Positions 22,765 through 34,040 of a DNA stretch of 64,000 bases are shown here, one piece after another. The DNA comes from Hormiphora californensis (lineage: Eukaryota > Ctenophora > Tentaculata > Cydippida > Pleurobrachiidae): positions 8,183,673-8,247,672 of the forward strand of contig CM035355.1 in the NCBI GenBank assembly GCA_020137815.1, in the 5' to 3' direction. How positions within the stretch are numbered: position 1 is the stretch's first letter; each line of letters opens with the position of its first letter. Position numbers and translations under genes: made by a program. The notes below the pieces were generated by a model that saw only the letters and a program-made list of their open reading frames with translations, did not search any database and was not told the origin of the DNA.

Positions 22765-24858
22765 TTACGCTGCGAAGACCTTGTTGATCGTATCAAACTG
22801 CTTCCGGTAGGAGCTCCGTGGCACAAACTTCTCTGATCCGAGGAGTACACTTGTTTTGGGGCGGAGATTGGGTTCCTTAGTGGCCGGTGGGCTAGCAAAA
22901 TGCTGCGAAGTGGTGGTACCTTCGGCGTAGCTACACTTATCAAATAATCCTGTGGGTTTGGATTAGTTACGATTGGTGAGGATTGTTAAGGGCTGGGGAG
23001 GGGAGGGTAAATAATTGGTGAGGATTCGGTAAATAATTGGTTAGGATTGGTGAGTTTTGGGTAAATAATTGGTTAGGATTGGTGAGGGTTGGGTAAATAT
23101 TTGGTTAGGATTGGGTAAATATTTGGTTATGATTGGTGAGGGTTGGTTAAATAATTGGTTAGGATTGGGTAAATATTTGGTTAGGATTGGGTAAATAATT
23201 GGGTAAATAATTGGTTAGGATTGGTGAGGGTTGGGTAAATAATTGGTGAGGGTTGGGTAAATAATTGGTGAGGGTTGGGTAAATAATTGGTGAGGGTTGG
23301 TGAGGGTTGGTTAAATAATTGGTTAGGATTGGGTAAATAATTGGTTAGGATTGGGTAAATAATTGGTGAGGCGTGGCTAAATAATTGGTTAGATAATTGG
23401 GTAAATAATTCGTTAGGATTGGGTAAATATTTGGTTAGGATTGGTGAGGGTTGGGTAAATAAATGGTTAGGATTGGTGTAGTTAGGCAGTACTAATGATG
23501 GTAGGGCCAAATCTTGGACAAAATTTGTAACAAGCTAATTTCTTCACCAACTGGCTCAGATGGGTGTCTAGTAATGCCAAAAAAAATCAATGATGATCGG
23601 GAGCGCGCAGTGCGCACGCTCCGTAGCGCGCGAAAATGCTTCACGTGCATTTCTAGCTTAGAACAAAAAATGAAAACCAACTTAGGAAAGGAGTAGAGAC
23701 AAATCTGAGGGCACTAAAATGTGTAGCGTCCTCGCATTAGTGGGGGTAGGTGCCGGAATTAAGTCTCTATCTCATCTGGTTAATTAGATAATTGGATAAT
23801 TAGGTTTGCGCATAACCGTTTTTTGGCTATACGGCTATAGCCACTTAGGAATGGTTTAGAGACTTTTCACTGGTGCCATTTTGTTCAGAACAAAATTTTA
23901 ATCTAAGAGTTGTGGAAAAATTTAGGGCCTATCTCTTACCGTTTAGGCGTAATTTGCGCTGAAGGGATGCCAAATTAGTCGAAAATGCGAAAAAATGAGT
24001 TAATTGGCTTCCTTTCACCGCAAATTACGCCTAAACGGTAAGAGATAGGCCCTAAATTTTTCCACAACTCTTAGATTAAAATTTTGTTCTGAACAAAATG
24101 GCACCAGTGAAAAGTCTCTAAACCATTCCTAAGTGGCTATAGCCGTATAGCCAAAAAACGGTTATGCGCAAACCTAATTATCCAATTATCTAATTAACCA
24201 GATGAGATAGAGACTTAATTCCGGCACCTACCCCCACTAATGCGAGGACGCTACACATTTTAGTGCCCTCAGATTTGTCTCTACTCCTTTCCTAAGTTGG
24301 TTTTCATTTTTTGTTCTAAGCTAGAAATGCACGTGAAGCATTTTCGCGCGCCACGGAGCGTGCGCGCTCCCGATCATCATTGATTTTTTTTGGCATTACT
24401 AGACACCCATCTGAGCCAGTTGGTGAAGAAATTAGCTTGTTACAAATTTTGTCCAAGATTTTCACCAATACTCCCTAATTAGTGAGGGATAGGATTGGTT
24501 AGATAATGTTGTGAAATTGGTTGGGATTGGTTTAATTATCATGTAAACCATGGTATAAAAATTGAAACACTTTTGTGGCAAACATTATATGTTTCATGAT
24601 GTCAATTAAATGACACCAATTATGGTATAATATATAATCAAGTACTAACCGGTGTCTGCAATCCTATTAATTGTAGGACGCCCGTAGTTAAACTTGGAAT
24701 AATCCCCACTGGTTGAGTTGAATGATTGGTCTCCAGAGGGTCCCTCCATCTCAGACTTGGGTCGGTATGGTTCACTTCTCCCGGTGGGTTCCCCCGTGTA
24801 TTGGTAGGAATAGCTGGTTATACCCTGTTGGGAGGGATAGAGGGATAGAGAGATAGAA

Positions 24859-24935
<77 letters not shown>

Positions 24936-25694
24936 GATAGAGAGGTGACCCATACTTCTAGTTTTCTGGTTGAGTTTTTCATCTGAGTTCTCGGTCGAGT
25001 GGGTATGTTAACAGCTTTGGTTGTTTTCACAAGTTTCACCCCATCAACAGGAGGCTTCACACCCCCTGATGGGTGGTAGTTCTTCCCGGAGTAGGGTCGG
25101 TATGCATCCATCAACGTAGTCGCACCCTCAACCCTGAGAAATAGTTGTTACCATGGTGATATGTTACAGTCGCACCCTCAACCCTGAGAAATAGTTGTTA
25201 CCATGGTGATATGTTACAGTCGCACCCTCAACCCTGAGAAATAGTTGTTACCATGGTGATATGTTACAGTCGCACCCTCAACCCTGAGAAATAGTTGTTA
25301 CCATGGTGATATGTTACAGTCGCACCCTCAACCCTGAGAAATAGTATTGCAGAAAATGGAAAATAAAAATGTTTGTTTCTCACACGGCGCGGCGTAGACT
25401 TGTAAGTTATTGTTATTACTTAACAAGTCTATCTGCCTAGCTCCGTCTCGGTCTAAAAGATGGTAGAGACCGTTTCAGACGTGCCGTCTAAACGGGCTTC
25501 AGGCACTGTACTAATACTCACTTATCGGTAGAGAATGTAAGGCAATCTTTGGGGCCAGCTTTTATTATTTTCATCCTCCCGTGACCCACAAAATCAGATC
25601 CCACGGTGGAAGACAACTCCCTTTGTCCCTCAAACAAGTTCAGAGAGTCAGGGAAGGCATATGCGGTGGGACGGTAGTCGGCTAATTTGTTCAT
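22765..25694 (-). CDS. SAXO-like axonemal microtubule protein, 4 exons
   Basis: Minus-strand exons: 25522-25694 (MNKLADYRPTAYAFP ... GSDFVGHGRMK), 24956-25134 (VEGATTLMDAYRPYSGKN ...), 24650-24824 (GITSYSYQYTGEPTG ... SFNSTSGDYSKFNYG) and 22765-22949 (GTTTSQHFASPPATKEP ... EKFVPRSSYRKQF ... KVFAA-stop). Junction phases (2, 0, 1) agree at each join, and all sites are GT-AG. The protein (about 237 aa) repeats a short pattern, TT/TS followed by a few residues and (D)Y or F then basic/proline residues, like the Mn repeats of stabilizer of axonemal microtubules proteins. This is inference from pattern only. A role in cilia or flagella would follow. An X-box-like motif is present in the second exon's acceptor array. 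A GA microsatellite and a 953-bp foldback lie in the introns. The 5' limit is uncertain. Confidence 0.6.
22970..23490 (+). repeat. Degenerate 10-24-bp GATTGGGTAAATAATTGGTTAG repeat family
   Basis: Irregular alternation of GGTTAGGATTGG, GGTAAATAATTGG and GGTGAGGGTTGG words, interrupted at its right end by the 23509-24461 foldback. Weak remnants resume at 24470-24535. It lies in the last intron of the SAXO-like gene. Confidence 0.9.
23509..24461. mobile_element. 953-bp long foldback MITE
   Basis: Two arms of about 450 bp, nearly perfect inverse complements, begin AAATCTTGGACAAAATTTG and meet around 23985 with a spacer of about 60 bases. The flanks carry no clear target duplication. No coding capacity is seen; the short ORFs at 23492-23696 are shadows. 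It is inserted in an intron of the SAXO-like gene within the GATTGGGTAAAT repeat. Confidence 0.93.
24833..24945. repeat. GA/GATA microsatellite in SAXO-like intron
   Basis: AGAGATAG and (GA)n of about 110 bp between exons 24956-25134 and 24650-24824. In the gene's orientation it forms a (TC)n tract shortly before the acceptor CCCAACAG. Confidence 0.97.
25135..25346 (-). repeat. 50-bp array of splice-acceptor copies in SAXO-like gene
   Basis: Four full 50-bp units and one partial. In the gene's orientation each unit contains CACCATGGTAACAACTATTT, CTCAG and GGTTGAGGGTGCGACT. The unit next to the coding exon is the true 3' splice site (CTCAG ending 25135, exon starting 25134). The other copies are displaced acceptors with about 16 exon bases. 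Each also carries an X-box-like GTTACCATGGTGAT on the plus strand. Confidence 0.95.
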
Positions 25695-26061
25695 AGCTTG
25701 TTATATATCGCCTGTGTGTGATTCTGTTAATCAAAATACCATCACTGGGCAAGTTCAGACCAGGGTAGTAAGATCATCAGAGAGTTTCAATCATGAGACT
25801 GATATCGCCATGACAACGCATTGTACAAAACAGCAGCTTATACAGAATGAATTGCGTACACATATCACACACACACACACACTCTCTCTTTCTCTTTCTC
25901 ACAATTTATATGAAGCTGAAGGAACTATATATAAAAGTATAGTGAGTTTACTTTAATCAATTAGCAGAAAACTGGAATTTAATCAATCACATTAGTGAGT
26001 ATTCGTGATAGCATATGTGGACTAAGCGAACTAAACAAGCTGACAAGCAAAGCATGGTGGT

Positions 26062-26129
26062 AGGAACCAATCAGAACTCGTTATTTAGGTCACGTGACTG
26101 GTTATCAGCCAATCAGGGACCAGTATTCC
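26062..26129 (-). promoter_or_regulatory. Dispersed CCAAT / E-box element, copy 3 (inverted)
   Basis: Inverse-complement copy containing CCAATCAGAACTCG, GGTCACGTGACTGG and CAGCCAATCAGGGACC. It lies about 370 bp upstream of the first visible SAXO-like exon and is closer to copy 2 than to copy 1. Confidence 0.6.
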
Positions 26130-26274
26130 ATCAGTGATTACTAAGCGAACTGAACGAGCTGGCAAGCAAAGCACGATATGGTAGCAAGGCATGGTGGTTA
26201 TATAATATATATACTATATATATACTATGAGGAACGATAAGGTAGCAAGCAAAAGGAACAATCATTATATGCAT

Positions 26275-26298
26275 TTCTCACTCTCTCTCTGTCTCTCT

Positions 26299-26346
<48 letters not shown>

Positions 26347-26392
26347 GTCTCTGTCTTTCTCTCTTCTTCTGTCTCTGTCTCTTCATCTCGAC
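26275..26392. repeat. TC microsatellite abutting a LINE 5' end
   Basis: (TC)n with TGTCTC interruptions, running directly into the truncated LINE reading frame at about 26391. Confidence 0.97.
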
Positions 26393-27571
26393 AAGGTTGA
26401 TATCCGTCTTCTTCTTGTCAAGATACGGCGTTACGGTGTGCATCCTCAGATCGTTGACTGGTTAGAGTCCTTTTTGACCGGCCGTAAACAAAAAGTCGTA
26501 TTGGACGGCTGCCAATCTGAGATTGCACTGATCATTAGTGGTGTTCCCCAAGGTACTGTCTTGGGCCCGCTTCTATTCCTGATTTTCATCAATGATCTGG
26601 AGAGTGAAGCACTGAATGCTATCCTGAGCTTCTTTGCGGACGATTCTCGAGTCAGTATGGAAATCACTAATGAGAGTGACACTGTGAAACTACAGCAAGA
26701 TCTTGATAGAGTAATGCAGTGGTCATCAAGAAACAACATGGTGCTCAACGAGGACAAATACGAACTAATGGTTCACCATCACCAAAGGGGCGCACTAATC
26801 AAGGAGCTCCCTATGACAGGGGTGTTTTACTCTACTAGCGGTGATACCTTGTTAGCACCATCGGACCAGCTCAGAGATTTGGGTGTAACTGTGTCCGAGG
26901 ATCTTTCCTGGAGGCCCCACTATGTGAATCTTACGACAAAAGGTCGACGCATGGCTCAGTGGGTGTTTGGCGTATTCAGTAGCAGAGATCCGGAACTCAT
27001 GGTCAGTCTCTACAAAACCATGGTGAGGAGCACTATGGAGTACTGTTCTCCGCTTTGGTCCCCCCAGATGGTAGGCGATATCCAGCTCTTGGAGTCTGTG
27101 CAGCGCAGGTTTACATCCAAGATTGCCGGAATGAAGGACTTGGACTATTGGCAACGCCTCAAGTACCTTGGCCTCATGTCGCTCCAGAGGCGAAGAGAGC
27201 GGTATGTGATTCTACACGTACACAAAATCCTTCACGGGGCAGCTCCAAATGAAGTTGATATTAAGTTTCATCGCACTTCAAGGCACGGTCTAAAAGCAGT
27301 CCTGCCAGATCTCTCAAGAGTTAAAAGCAAGAGGAATTCTACCCTCTATGCCAACTCCTTCGGTACATTTGGACCGAAACTATGGAACTGCATCCCGGCT
27401 GACCTCAGAGAGATTGGAGACCTAGCGTCCTTCAAAGCAAGTTTGGATCTCTTCCTAAGAGAGGTTCCAGATTTGCCACCAACCCCCGGATACCCAGCTA
27501 ATAACAGAAATTTGTTGACTGAGTGGTGCGGGGGAATCAGGCGGTTCGGAGAACAACGGATGGCCCTCTAA
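26391..27571 (+). pseudogene. 5'-truncated LINE reverse transcriptase
   Basis: The open frame begins in the TC tract and reads DKVDIRLLLVKIRRYGVHP, corresponding to the RT block after the first catalytic Asp motif. It contains GVPQGTVLGPLLF, the catalytic FADD box (LSFFADDSRVSM) and a C-terminal YANSFGTFGPKLWNCIP block with PPTPGYPANN. The endonuclease, the fingers and the first Asp are missing. It is most likely a CR1/L2/Jockey-superfamily element (inference). The frame is intact to a stop at 27571, so the insertion is young or it is under constraint. The 3' end is a duplicated CATAAGTAAT and then a TCTCTG microsatellite. Confidence 0.85.
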
Positions 27572-27599
27572 CTTGGAAAACCCTTCATAAGTAATCATA

Positions 27600-27890
27600 A
27601 GTAATCATCTGTCTCTATATCTTTGTCTCTGCCTCTGTTTCTATATCTCTGTCTCTGTTTCTGTCTCTGTCTCTGTCTCTGTCACTCTGTCTCGTCTCTG
27701 TTTCTGTCTCTGTTTCTATATCTCTGTCTCTGTCTCTGTATCTCTGTCTCTGTATCTCTGTCTCTGTCTGTCTCTATCTCTATCTCTATCTCTATCTCTG
27801 TCTCTATCTCTGTCTGTCTCTGTCTCTGTCTCTGTCTCTGTTTCTGTCTCTATCTTTGTCTCTGTCTGTCTCTCCCTCTCTCTGTCTTCT
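27600..27890. repeat. GTCTCT / TATCTC microsatellite
   Basis: Short-period pyrimidine-rich repeat immediately 3' of the LINE fragment. It may have grown from the LINE tail or been the insertion target. Confidence 0.95.
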
Positions 27891-28010
27891 ACTCCAGTTT
27901 TTTACATGTTTGTTTCATCTTTTCCTTAAAATTAAAAAAACTAAATAGTAGAACGTTCTAACTGGTTAGTAAAAAAATGACCTGCCTTCCATATCTTACT
28001 AACCCTTCAG

Positions 28011-28165
<155 letters not shown>

Positions 28166-28570
28166 TCTCGTCGTCAAGTCAGATCATTGCAAGCAAAATG
28201 TTAAACGATTTTACACGGAGCGCCCATACATGTGAATTGTAAACTTTAAATTTCTGCTTTTTCTCCTCCTCTTTCCTATTGCTCCTCCTCTTTCCTTTTT
28301 CTCCTCTTTTCTCTCCGACCCTGTATTGCTCAAGTAAGGAATGAAGATACAATAACTCCTCCTCTGCTCACAAACATGATAGTGGGAATAGGAAATAAAC
28401 CGATTTCTTTGAGTTTATCAAACAATAAAACATTTTAATTGTACAATTAAACAAACAAATCTGAAACCAAAATCTCGTCAATCAGCTGCCCTGTCAGATT
28501 GACCCATGTCCATACAATGATTAATTAAAAAATATCATTCCCACGTCATTCTCTATATCTCACTCCACAT

Positions 28571-31500
28571 TCAGATCTTGTCCTGTATCAACCTCAATTT
28601 CTCATCCTCCTCGCTAGTATCCAGACTGGAGTCTACCACCTCCCCGGTCTGATTCCTGGTTCTGGCCAGGAACCGTGACAGAAAGGAGTCTTTTCGGGGA
28701 GCCCGTCCGAAGATGAGGAGCACGACAGTGATAATTCCCAGTGAAATGAGGTACGCCACCCAGAAGGAGTAGAGGTTTAACCCAACAATGAGGTCCCCGA
28801 GAATCAAGGAGATCACTCCAAGAGGAATGCAAAATGTTGACATCACTTTTAGATGGTCTATCATTGGGCAACCTGGCGAGAGGGGGCGTTTCAATCAATC
28901 AATCAATTAATGAGAATGAGAATTGTGCAGTATCTGCTATGAAGGGGTGTGTGTGTATTTATGAAGGAGCAGCTACCTGTAAATAGAACCCCTGCAATTG
29001 TGGTATCTGCAATGGGGGAGCAAAGATTTCCAAAAACAGAGCTGCTGCAAGCGGCAGCGATTGTCTTTAGATAGAGCTCTTCGTCTTCAGTTAGGTGGAC
29101 AATCACTGGTATTACCAGAGGGAATATGATACCTAGAGAGATAGAGAGATAGAGAGATAGAGAGATAGAGATAGAGATAGAGATAGAGATAGAGATAGAG
29201 AGATAGAGATAGAGATAGAGATAGAGAGATAGAGAGATAGAGAGATAGAGAGATAGAGAGATAGAGAGATAGAGAGATAGAGAGATAGAGAGATAGAGAG
29301 ATAGAGAGATAGAGAGATAGAGAGATAGAGAGATAGAGAGATAGAGATAGAGAGATAAATATAACCTTGAGTTCCAAGAGCTGATCCACTGGCATAGGAC
29401 ATTGCGTATCCGATAAGGCAGACGATTGCAGGGAAGTATTCAACCTTCATACTGTCACCCAGAGCTGAAATATAATTATATATAATTATTGACCTAACCA
29501 CCATACGGGGGGGGGGGTTCTCAATTGTTTCACCGTACAGGTGAGACAGGGTCGAACACACAACCACAAATGTAGATTGACTTTATCCCTAAAGATATTA
29601 TTTTACCTAATGCAATGTATTGGCTGGTATGAATATCGTTCATTGCAATACCCAGAGCCCACGCTAGCACCAAGATCATAACGGGTTCTGACATCCCTTT
29701 AACTCCCTCTACAAAGTGCTCCAACAACTTGGACATGCCCAGGATCCGCTGAGACATCACCATCACCTGAGGAATGTAAAGATGTAACCATGGTAACTAT
29801 GGTAACCATGGTAACCATGAGATGTAAAGTTGAATCCTGTAACCATGGTAACCATCACCGTGTTGTCACTGAGAACACGGCGGTGACACTGACAAATGTA
29901 GTTGATCCCTTCTTTGTAACTCAGATAATGGGAGATTATACAACAGTAGGGGGGGGGTGACACGTAACACTTTGTAACACTTTGTAACATGTGCAGAAAA
30001 CTTTTTGTGCACGTTACATGTTACAAAGTGTTACAAAGTGTTACAAAGTGTTACAAAGTGTTACAAAATGTTACAAAGTGTTACAAAATGTTACAAAGTG
30101 TTACAAAATGTTACAAAATGGGTATTTTTTGCAACATTTTGCAACATTTTGCAACATTTTATAACATTTTGTAACACTTTGTAACACTTTGTAACGCTTG
30201 TAACACTTTGTAACATGTGCAGAAAATATTTTGTGCACGTTACATGTTACAAAGTGTTACAAAGTGTTACGTGTCACCCCCCCCCAACAGTACAACACGG
30301 TCCAGTGGTTACCATGGTTACACAATTACCATGGTAATGAGAAGAGACACAGTGCAGTTACCATGGTAATGAGAAGAGACACAGTACAGTTACCATGGTA
30401 ATGAGAAGAGACACAGTACAGTTACCATGGTAATAATAAGAGACACAGTGCAGTTACCATGGTATTGATAAGAGACACAGTGCAGTTACCATGGTAATGA
30501 GAAGAGACACGGTGCAGTTACCATGGTATTGATAAGAGACACAGTGCAGTTACCATGGTAATGAGAAGAGACACAGTACAGTTACCATGGTAATGAGAAG
30601 AGACACAGTGCAGTTACCATGGTAATGAGAAGAGACACGCTGGTTCCAATTATGAGAGAGTTGATGGAGTTGCTGTGGCTCACACAGTTCAGGAAGTTAT
30701 CAGGCAGTCCACTACCCTCTATTGCCGTCTTTCCTAATTAGGAGGTAAATAGGAGTTAAGTAGGAGTTAATTGAAAGTCACTATAGATTAATTACCAACA
30801 ATGTTCATCTAAACGATGAAACTAAACGCTCGCTCAAGTGTGAAACGCAACCTACTAGTACTACCAAATTAAAAAAGTAATTAATTACCAACTAATTACC
30901 AACTAATTACTAACTAATTACTAACTAATTACCAACTAATTACCAACTAATTACTAACTAATTACCAACTAATTACTAACTAATTACCAACTAATTACTA
31001 ACTAATTACTAACTAATTACTAACTAATTACTAACTAATTACCAACTAATTACTAACTAATTACTAACTAATTACTAACTAATTACTAACTAGTTACCAA
31101 CTAATTACTAACTAATTACCAACTAATTACTAACTAATTACCAACTAATTACTAACTAATTACCAACTAATTACTAACTAATTACCAACTAATTACTAAC
31201 TAATTACCAACTAATTACTAACTAATTACTAACTAATTACTAACTAATTACTAACTAATTACTAACTAATTACTAACTAATTACTAACTAATTACTAACT
31301 AATTACTAACTAATTACTAACTAATTACTAACTAATTACTAACTAATTACTAACTAATTACTAACTAATTACTAACTAATTACTAACTAATTACTAACTA
31401 ATTACCAACTAACTACTAACTAATTACCAACTAATTACTAATTACTACTTGACCTACCATCAAAGTACATCTGTACAATTGATATAACCACGAGTGCCAC

Positions 31501-32449
31501 AAGGGGTATAATTGCATTGTACCACCGAGCTGGTATCTTTTCATGTTTTCTATCCTCATCATCATCTTCCTGGATGTTACCTACTGTCAGTCTCATCCCC
31601 TCCTCATACCTTATCATCGGCTCTGGGATTGGAGAGAGATTGTTACTTTAACTAGGAGAGAGAGAGAGAGAGATTGTTACTTTAACTAGGAGAGAGAGAG
31701 AGAGAGACAGTCTCATCCCCTCCTCATACCTTATCATGGGCTCTGTAATGAGTTATAGGGGATTGGAGGGGGGGGGGGGGGGGTATAGAGTGAATATCAT
31801 CGGCTCTGTATTGGGGGAGTTAGGGAGAGCTGTTTGTTTGTTTTTTCTACTGTTGGCACGCCAGGCTAGTTTTTTTCGGGAAGGGAAGGGCCAGTGCATG
31901 GTGATAGAATGTGTGTAACAACTGACCTATGTCTTTGTTAATAAACACATAAATGATCACCCCAAAGAGAGCAGAGAGGACAAAGAAGCGGTAGGGAATG
32001 GATTGAACGAGGTAGGCGAATCCAGACACTTCTTGACCTGCCAGTGAAAAGGCAGACTCAATGTAGCCGATCTGAAAATGTTAAATGTTAGGACATGGTC
32101 CTATCAGAGCATTGGCCCGACCATATTATCATTTCTCTCAAATAAGAAACTGTGGTCAGAGCATTGGCCTGACAGACATGGTCCTTTTTAGAACATAAAG
32201 GTGGAATTGATTGTTGAGTAAGGAATTGAAACATATATTATATTTATAGGGTCCTAATAATAATAATAATAGGACTCCTATAATTAGGGGTATAATGGGC
32301 ACAGTGTACCTGAATTCCGGCCCAACTGGAGAGAGGGCACAAGCTTGAAACCAGCACAGCCATCATGTGAACTATAAAGGAGAATTTCTGAACACTTAGT
32401 CCCAACTGTGCCACGAGATTCTTCAGGCTTTTACCCGATATCATTATAC
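28571..32449 (-). CDS. NhaC-family Na+/H+ antiporter, 3' eight exons
   Basis: Exons in order: 32310-32449 (LSVQKFSFIVHMMAVLVSSL, SSWAGIQ), 31927-32071 (IGYIESAFS ... NKDI), 31458-31622 (EPMIRYEEGMRL ...), 30626-30727 approximately (GKTAIEGSGLPDN ... SLLITM), 29607-29766 (VMILVLAWALGIAMND), 29366-29464 (FPAIVCLIGYAMSYASGSAL), 28977-29132 (GIIFPLVIPVIVHL, GNLCSPIADTTIAG) and 28571-28872 (GCPMIDHLKVMST ... stop). All junctions keep phase. The blocks SSLCPLSSW, ILVLAWALG, YASGSALGT and CSPIADTT followed by IDH match NhaC antiporters, which exchange Na+ for H+ across the plasma membrane. The N-terminal third (about 200 aa) is absent; chitinase exons occupy the expected place. Seven introns exclude bacterial contamination. 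Confidence 0.85.
29136..29358. repeat. GAGATA microsatellite in NhaC intron
   Basis: About 220 bp of AGAGATAG units between exons 28977-29132 and 29366-29464. It starts three bases from the acceptor (CTAG). In the gene's orientation it forms the pyrimidine tract. Confidence 0.97.
29784..29855. repeat. Short X-box-like cluster in NhaC intron
   Basis: Several overlapping GTAACCATGGTAACTATGG words, containing two near-perfect X-box palindromes, just upstream of exon 29607-29766 (minus strand). Confidence 0.85.
29949..30284. mobile_element. hAT-type foldback MITE with 8-bp target duplication
   Basis: Terminal inverted repeats start with eight Gs and TGACACGTAACACTTTG and end with the inverse complement. 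The flanks are the 8-bp direct repeat CAACAGTA (29941-29948 and 30285-30292), the size used by hAT elements. The interior is built of GTTACAAAGT/ACTTTGTAAC words in both orientations. Located in an NhaC intron. Confidence 0.9.
30303..30636 (-). repeat. 32-bp array of splice-donor copies in NhaC gene
   Basis: About 10 units, each with AGTTACCATGGTAATGAGAA and GAGACACAGTGC. In the gene's orientation each reads TCTCTTCTCATTACCATG followed by GTAACT. The unit at the exon end is the real junction (SLLITM, then GTAACT donor), so the array duplicates the exon end plus 5' splice site. Confidence 0.93.
30890..31446. repeat. 10-bp CTAATTACTA / CTAATTACCA minisatellite
   Basis: About 55 units alternating between two one-base variants. 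It occupies the NhaC intron upstream of the exon near 30626-30727. In the gene's orientation the units read TTAGTTAGTAA, a branch-point-poor A+T tract. Confidence 0.97.
31640..31830. repeat. Partial duplications of an NhaC exon start
   Basis: The 37-base stretch CAGTCTCATCCCCTCCTCAT ... GGCTCTG, part of exon 31458-31622 and its acceptor, recurs at about 31708-31744. A shorter part (TATCATCGGCTCTGTA) recurs at about 31796. A duplicated GATTGTTACTTTAACTAGG with GA runs separates them. The copies are displaced acceptor-plus-exon fragments. Confidence 0.88.
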
Positions 32450-32735
32450 CTGGGGTGGGGTGGAGGTAGGGTGGAGGTAGGGTGGATGGGGTGGAGGTAG
32501 GGTGGGTGGGGTGGAGGTAGGGTGGATGGGGTGGAGGTAGGATGGGTGGTGGTAGGGTGGATGGGGTGGAGGTAGGGTGGGTGGGGTGGAGGTAGGGTGG
32601 ATGGGGTGGAGGTAGGATGGGTGGTGGTAGGGTGGGTGGGGTGGAGGGTAGGGTGGAGGTAGGGTGGATGGGGGTGAGGTAGGGTGGGTGGAGGTGGTGG
32701 TGGGAGGTGGGGTGGAGTGTGGTGTGCACAAGGAA
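32450..32735. repeat. GGTGGAGGTAGG minisatellite at an NhaC acceptor
   Basis: G-rich units (GGGGTGGAGGTAGGGTGGAT and variants) begin at the first intron base next to exon 32310-32449. In the gene's orientation the array therefore forms the pyrimidine tract CCTACCTCCACCCC ending CCAG. The same repeat family follows the assembly gap at 35177. Confidence 0.95.
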
Positions 32736-33329
32736 TCCAGCAACCTAGGGGGTGGAAGGGGGGGGGGGTTAGCTGATGGAGTCATTGAGAATTGTGATCA
32801 TCTAATTATTAGATTCTAATAGATGCCATCGATAACATTAACTAGCTTGAAAGACAAGCCTATGATGTATGTACTGCGTGTTTTGCTCTTGACATTATCT
32901 CGCTAGGCCATGTTCAGACAGTATAATAACTATGCGAAGTATTTATTTAAAAGTATAACAACAGGGCGCCTCCATGACCTTTTTAATGTCGCTCACTAGC
33001 TTCTCAGTACATTTTTCTAAGCGGTATATCAAACATTTCTTTGTTTTGTGTGTTTGTGCTCTCCTTTCTTTGTGATTTGTAGTTAGAAACATCATTAATG
33101 ACCGGCCCATGTCAGAGTCATGGCTGTCAGCATTGGTCTAATAGTGGCCTCGTGTAGTGTTCTCCCTTAGAATTCACTATAGTAACATTATAGTAAAAAC
33201 ATCACTCACCTGATCTCTCTTAACCACTCTACTCATTTGCCTAGTGCAGTTCTAAATGGTTCGCCCCAATGGCACAGTCTAGGTAATAGTATCACAACCT
33301 TTACTAAATTACTAATTAGTACAACTCAC
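32736..33329. other. Intron-like spacer between NhaC and chitinase exons
   Basis: No coding block of either family can be found on either strand. This is where the NhaC N-terminus and the catalytic part of GH19 would be expected, which makes the absence notable. Confidence 0.55.
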
Positions 33330-33497
33330 CTCCCTTTCTCATGGCGAGAGATCCCTCAGTTCCGAACTTAGGGAACTTCTTTGATGCGGACAGGAAGTGT
33401 TTGTATTCGTAGATCTTGAACTTGGCTTTGCCGTCAATGTTTCGATGGGGGAACATGGCTTCAAAATCAGCCTGCTTGTAGAAGGCATCGATACCAG
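33330..33497 (-). CDS. Chitinase exon 3: start of GH19 catalytic domain
   Basis: Acceptor TTATTTTCAG, donor GTGAGT, phase 1 at both ends. It encodes GIDAFYKQADFEAMFPHRN, then YEYKHFLSASKKFPKFG and TEGSLAMRKG. This matches the start of family 19 chitinases (pattern FY-x-Y-x-x-F ... FPGFG-T-x-G-x-x-x-x-RK), which hydrolyse chitin. The catalytic Glu of the HET motif would lie in the next exon, which is not found; the next exon in line belongs to an NhaC antiporter and happens to have a compatible phase. The gene is therefore interrupted or the assembly is wrong. Confidence 0.75.
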
Positions 33498-34040
33498 CTG
33501 AAAATAACTTTACTAAAAATCATATCAATGCTGAAATTAATTCAACTTTGAACTTTGAGATGTCATGTGGCTGTATTATAATAGTTCTGCATGTAACATC
33601 AAAATACAATACTTCTGCTACTAGTTAGTACATGGCTGACAGTTGTTATATGTATCGATATTATGAATATTGTACCGTTAATAATTGTACGATATGACAG
33701 TAGTAATATATTTCTACTGTAGACATAGTGTAACACTCCAATTGTCACAATGCCACATGTGTGTAGTGTTTAAATATAAATTAACATTGCTCCATGTGTT
33801 GTATCTTACTTAATGAAATTAGTATAATTTTCATATCAGTTACATAATAATCCTTGCACAGCGAGGACTTTTGTTTTCCATAGTTTTCATTTAGTTTAAC
33901 CGATATGGAATTGATGATGATATCCGTATCGCTTTACTATTAGCACATTAAGGGGTAAAACAGTCGTGCCTGCAAACCTCTTGCTCGGGCCACGGCGATT
34001 TTCCACTGAGACCTGAGGTTCAGGCAAGACTGTTTTCCCC

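Noticed and set aside
28571-32449. Bacterial contamination because of the NhaC family
   Set aside because: The reading frame is split by at least seven GT-AG introns with matched phases, and the introns contain the same repeats as neighbouring animal genes.
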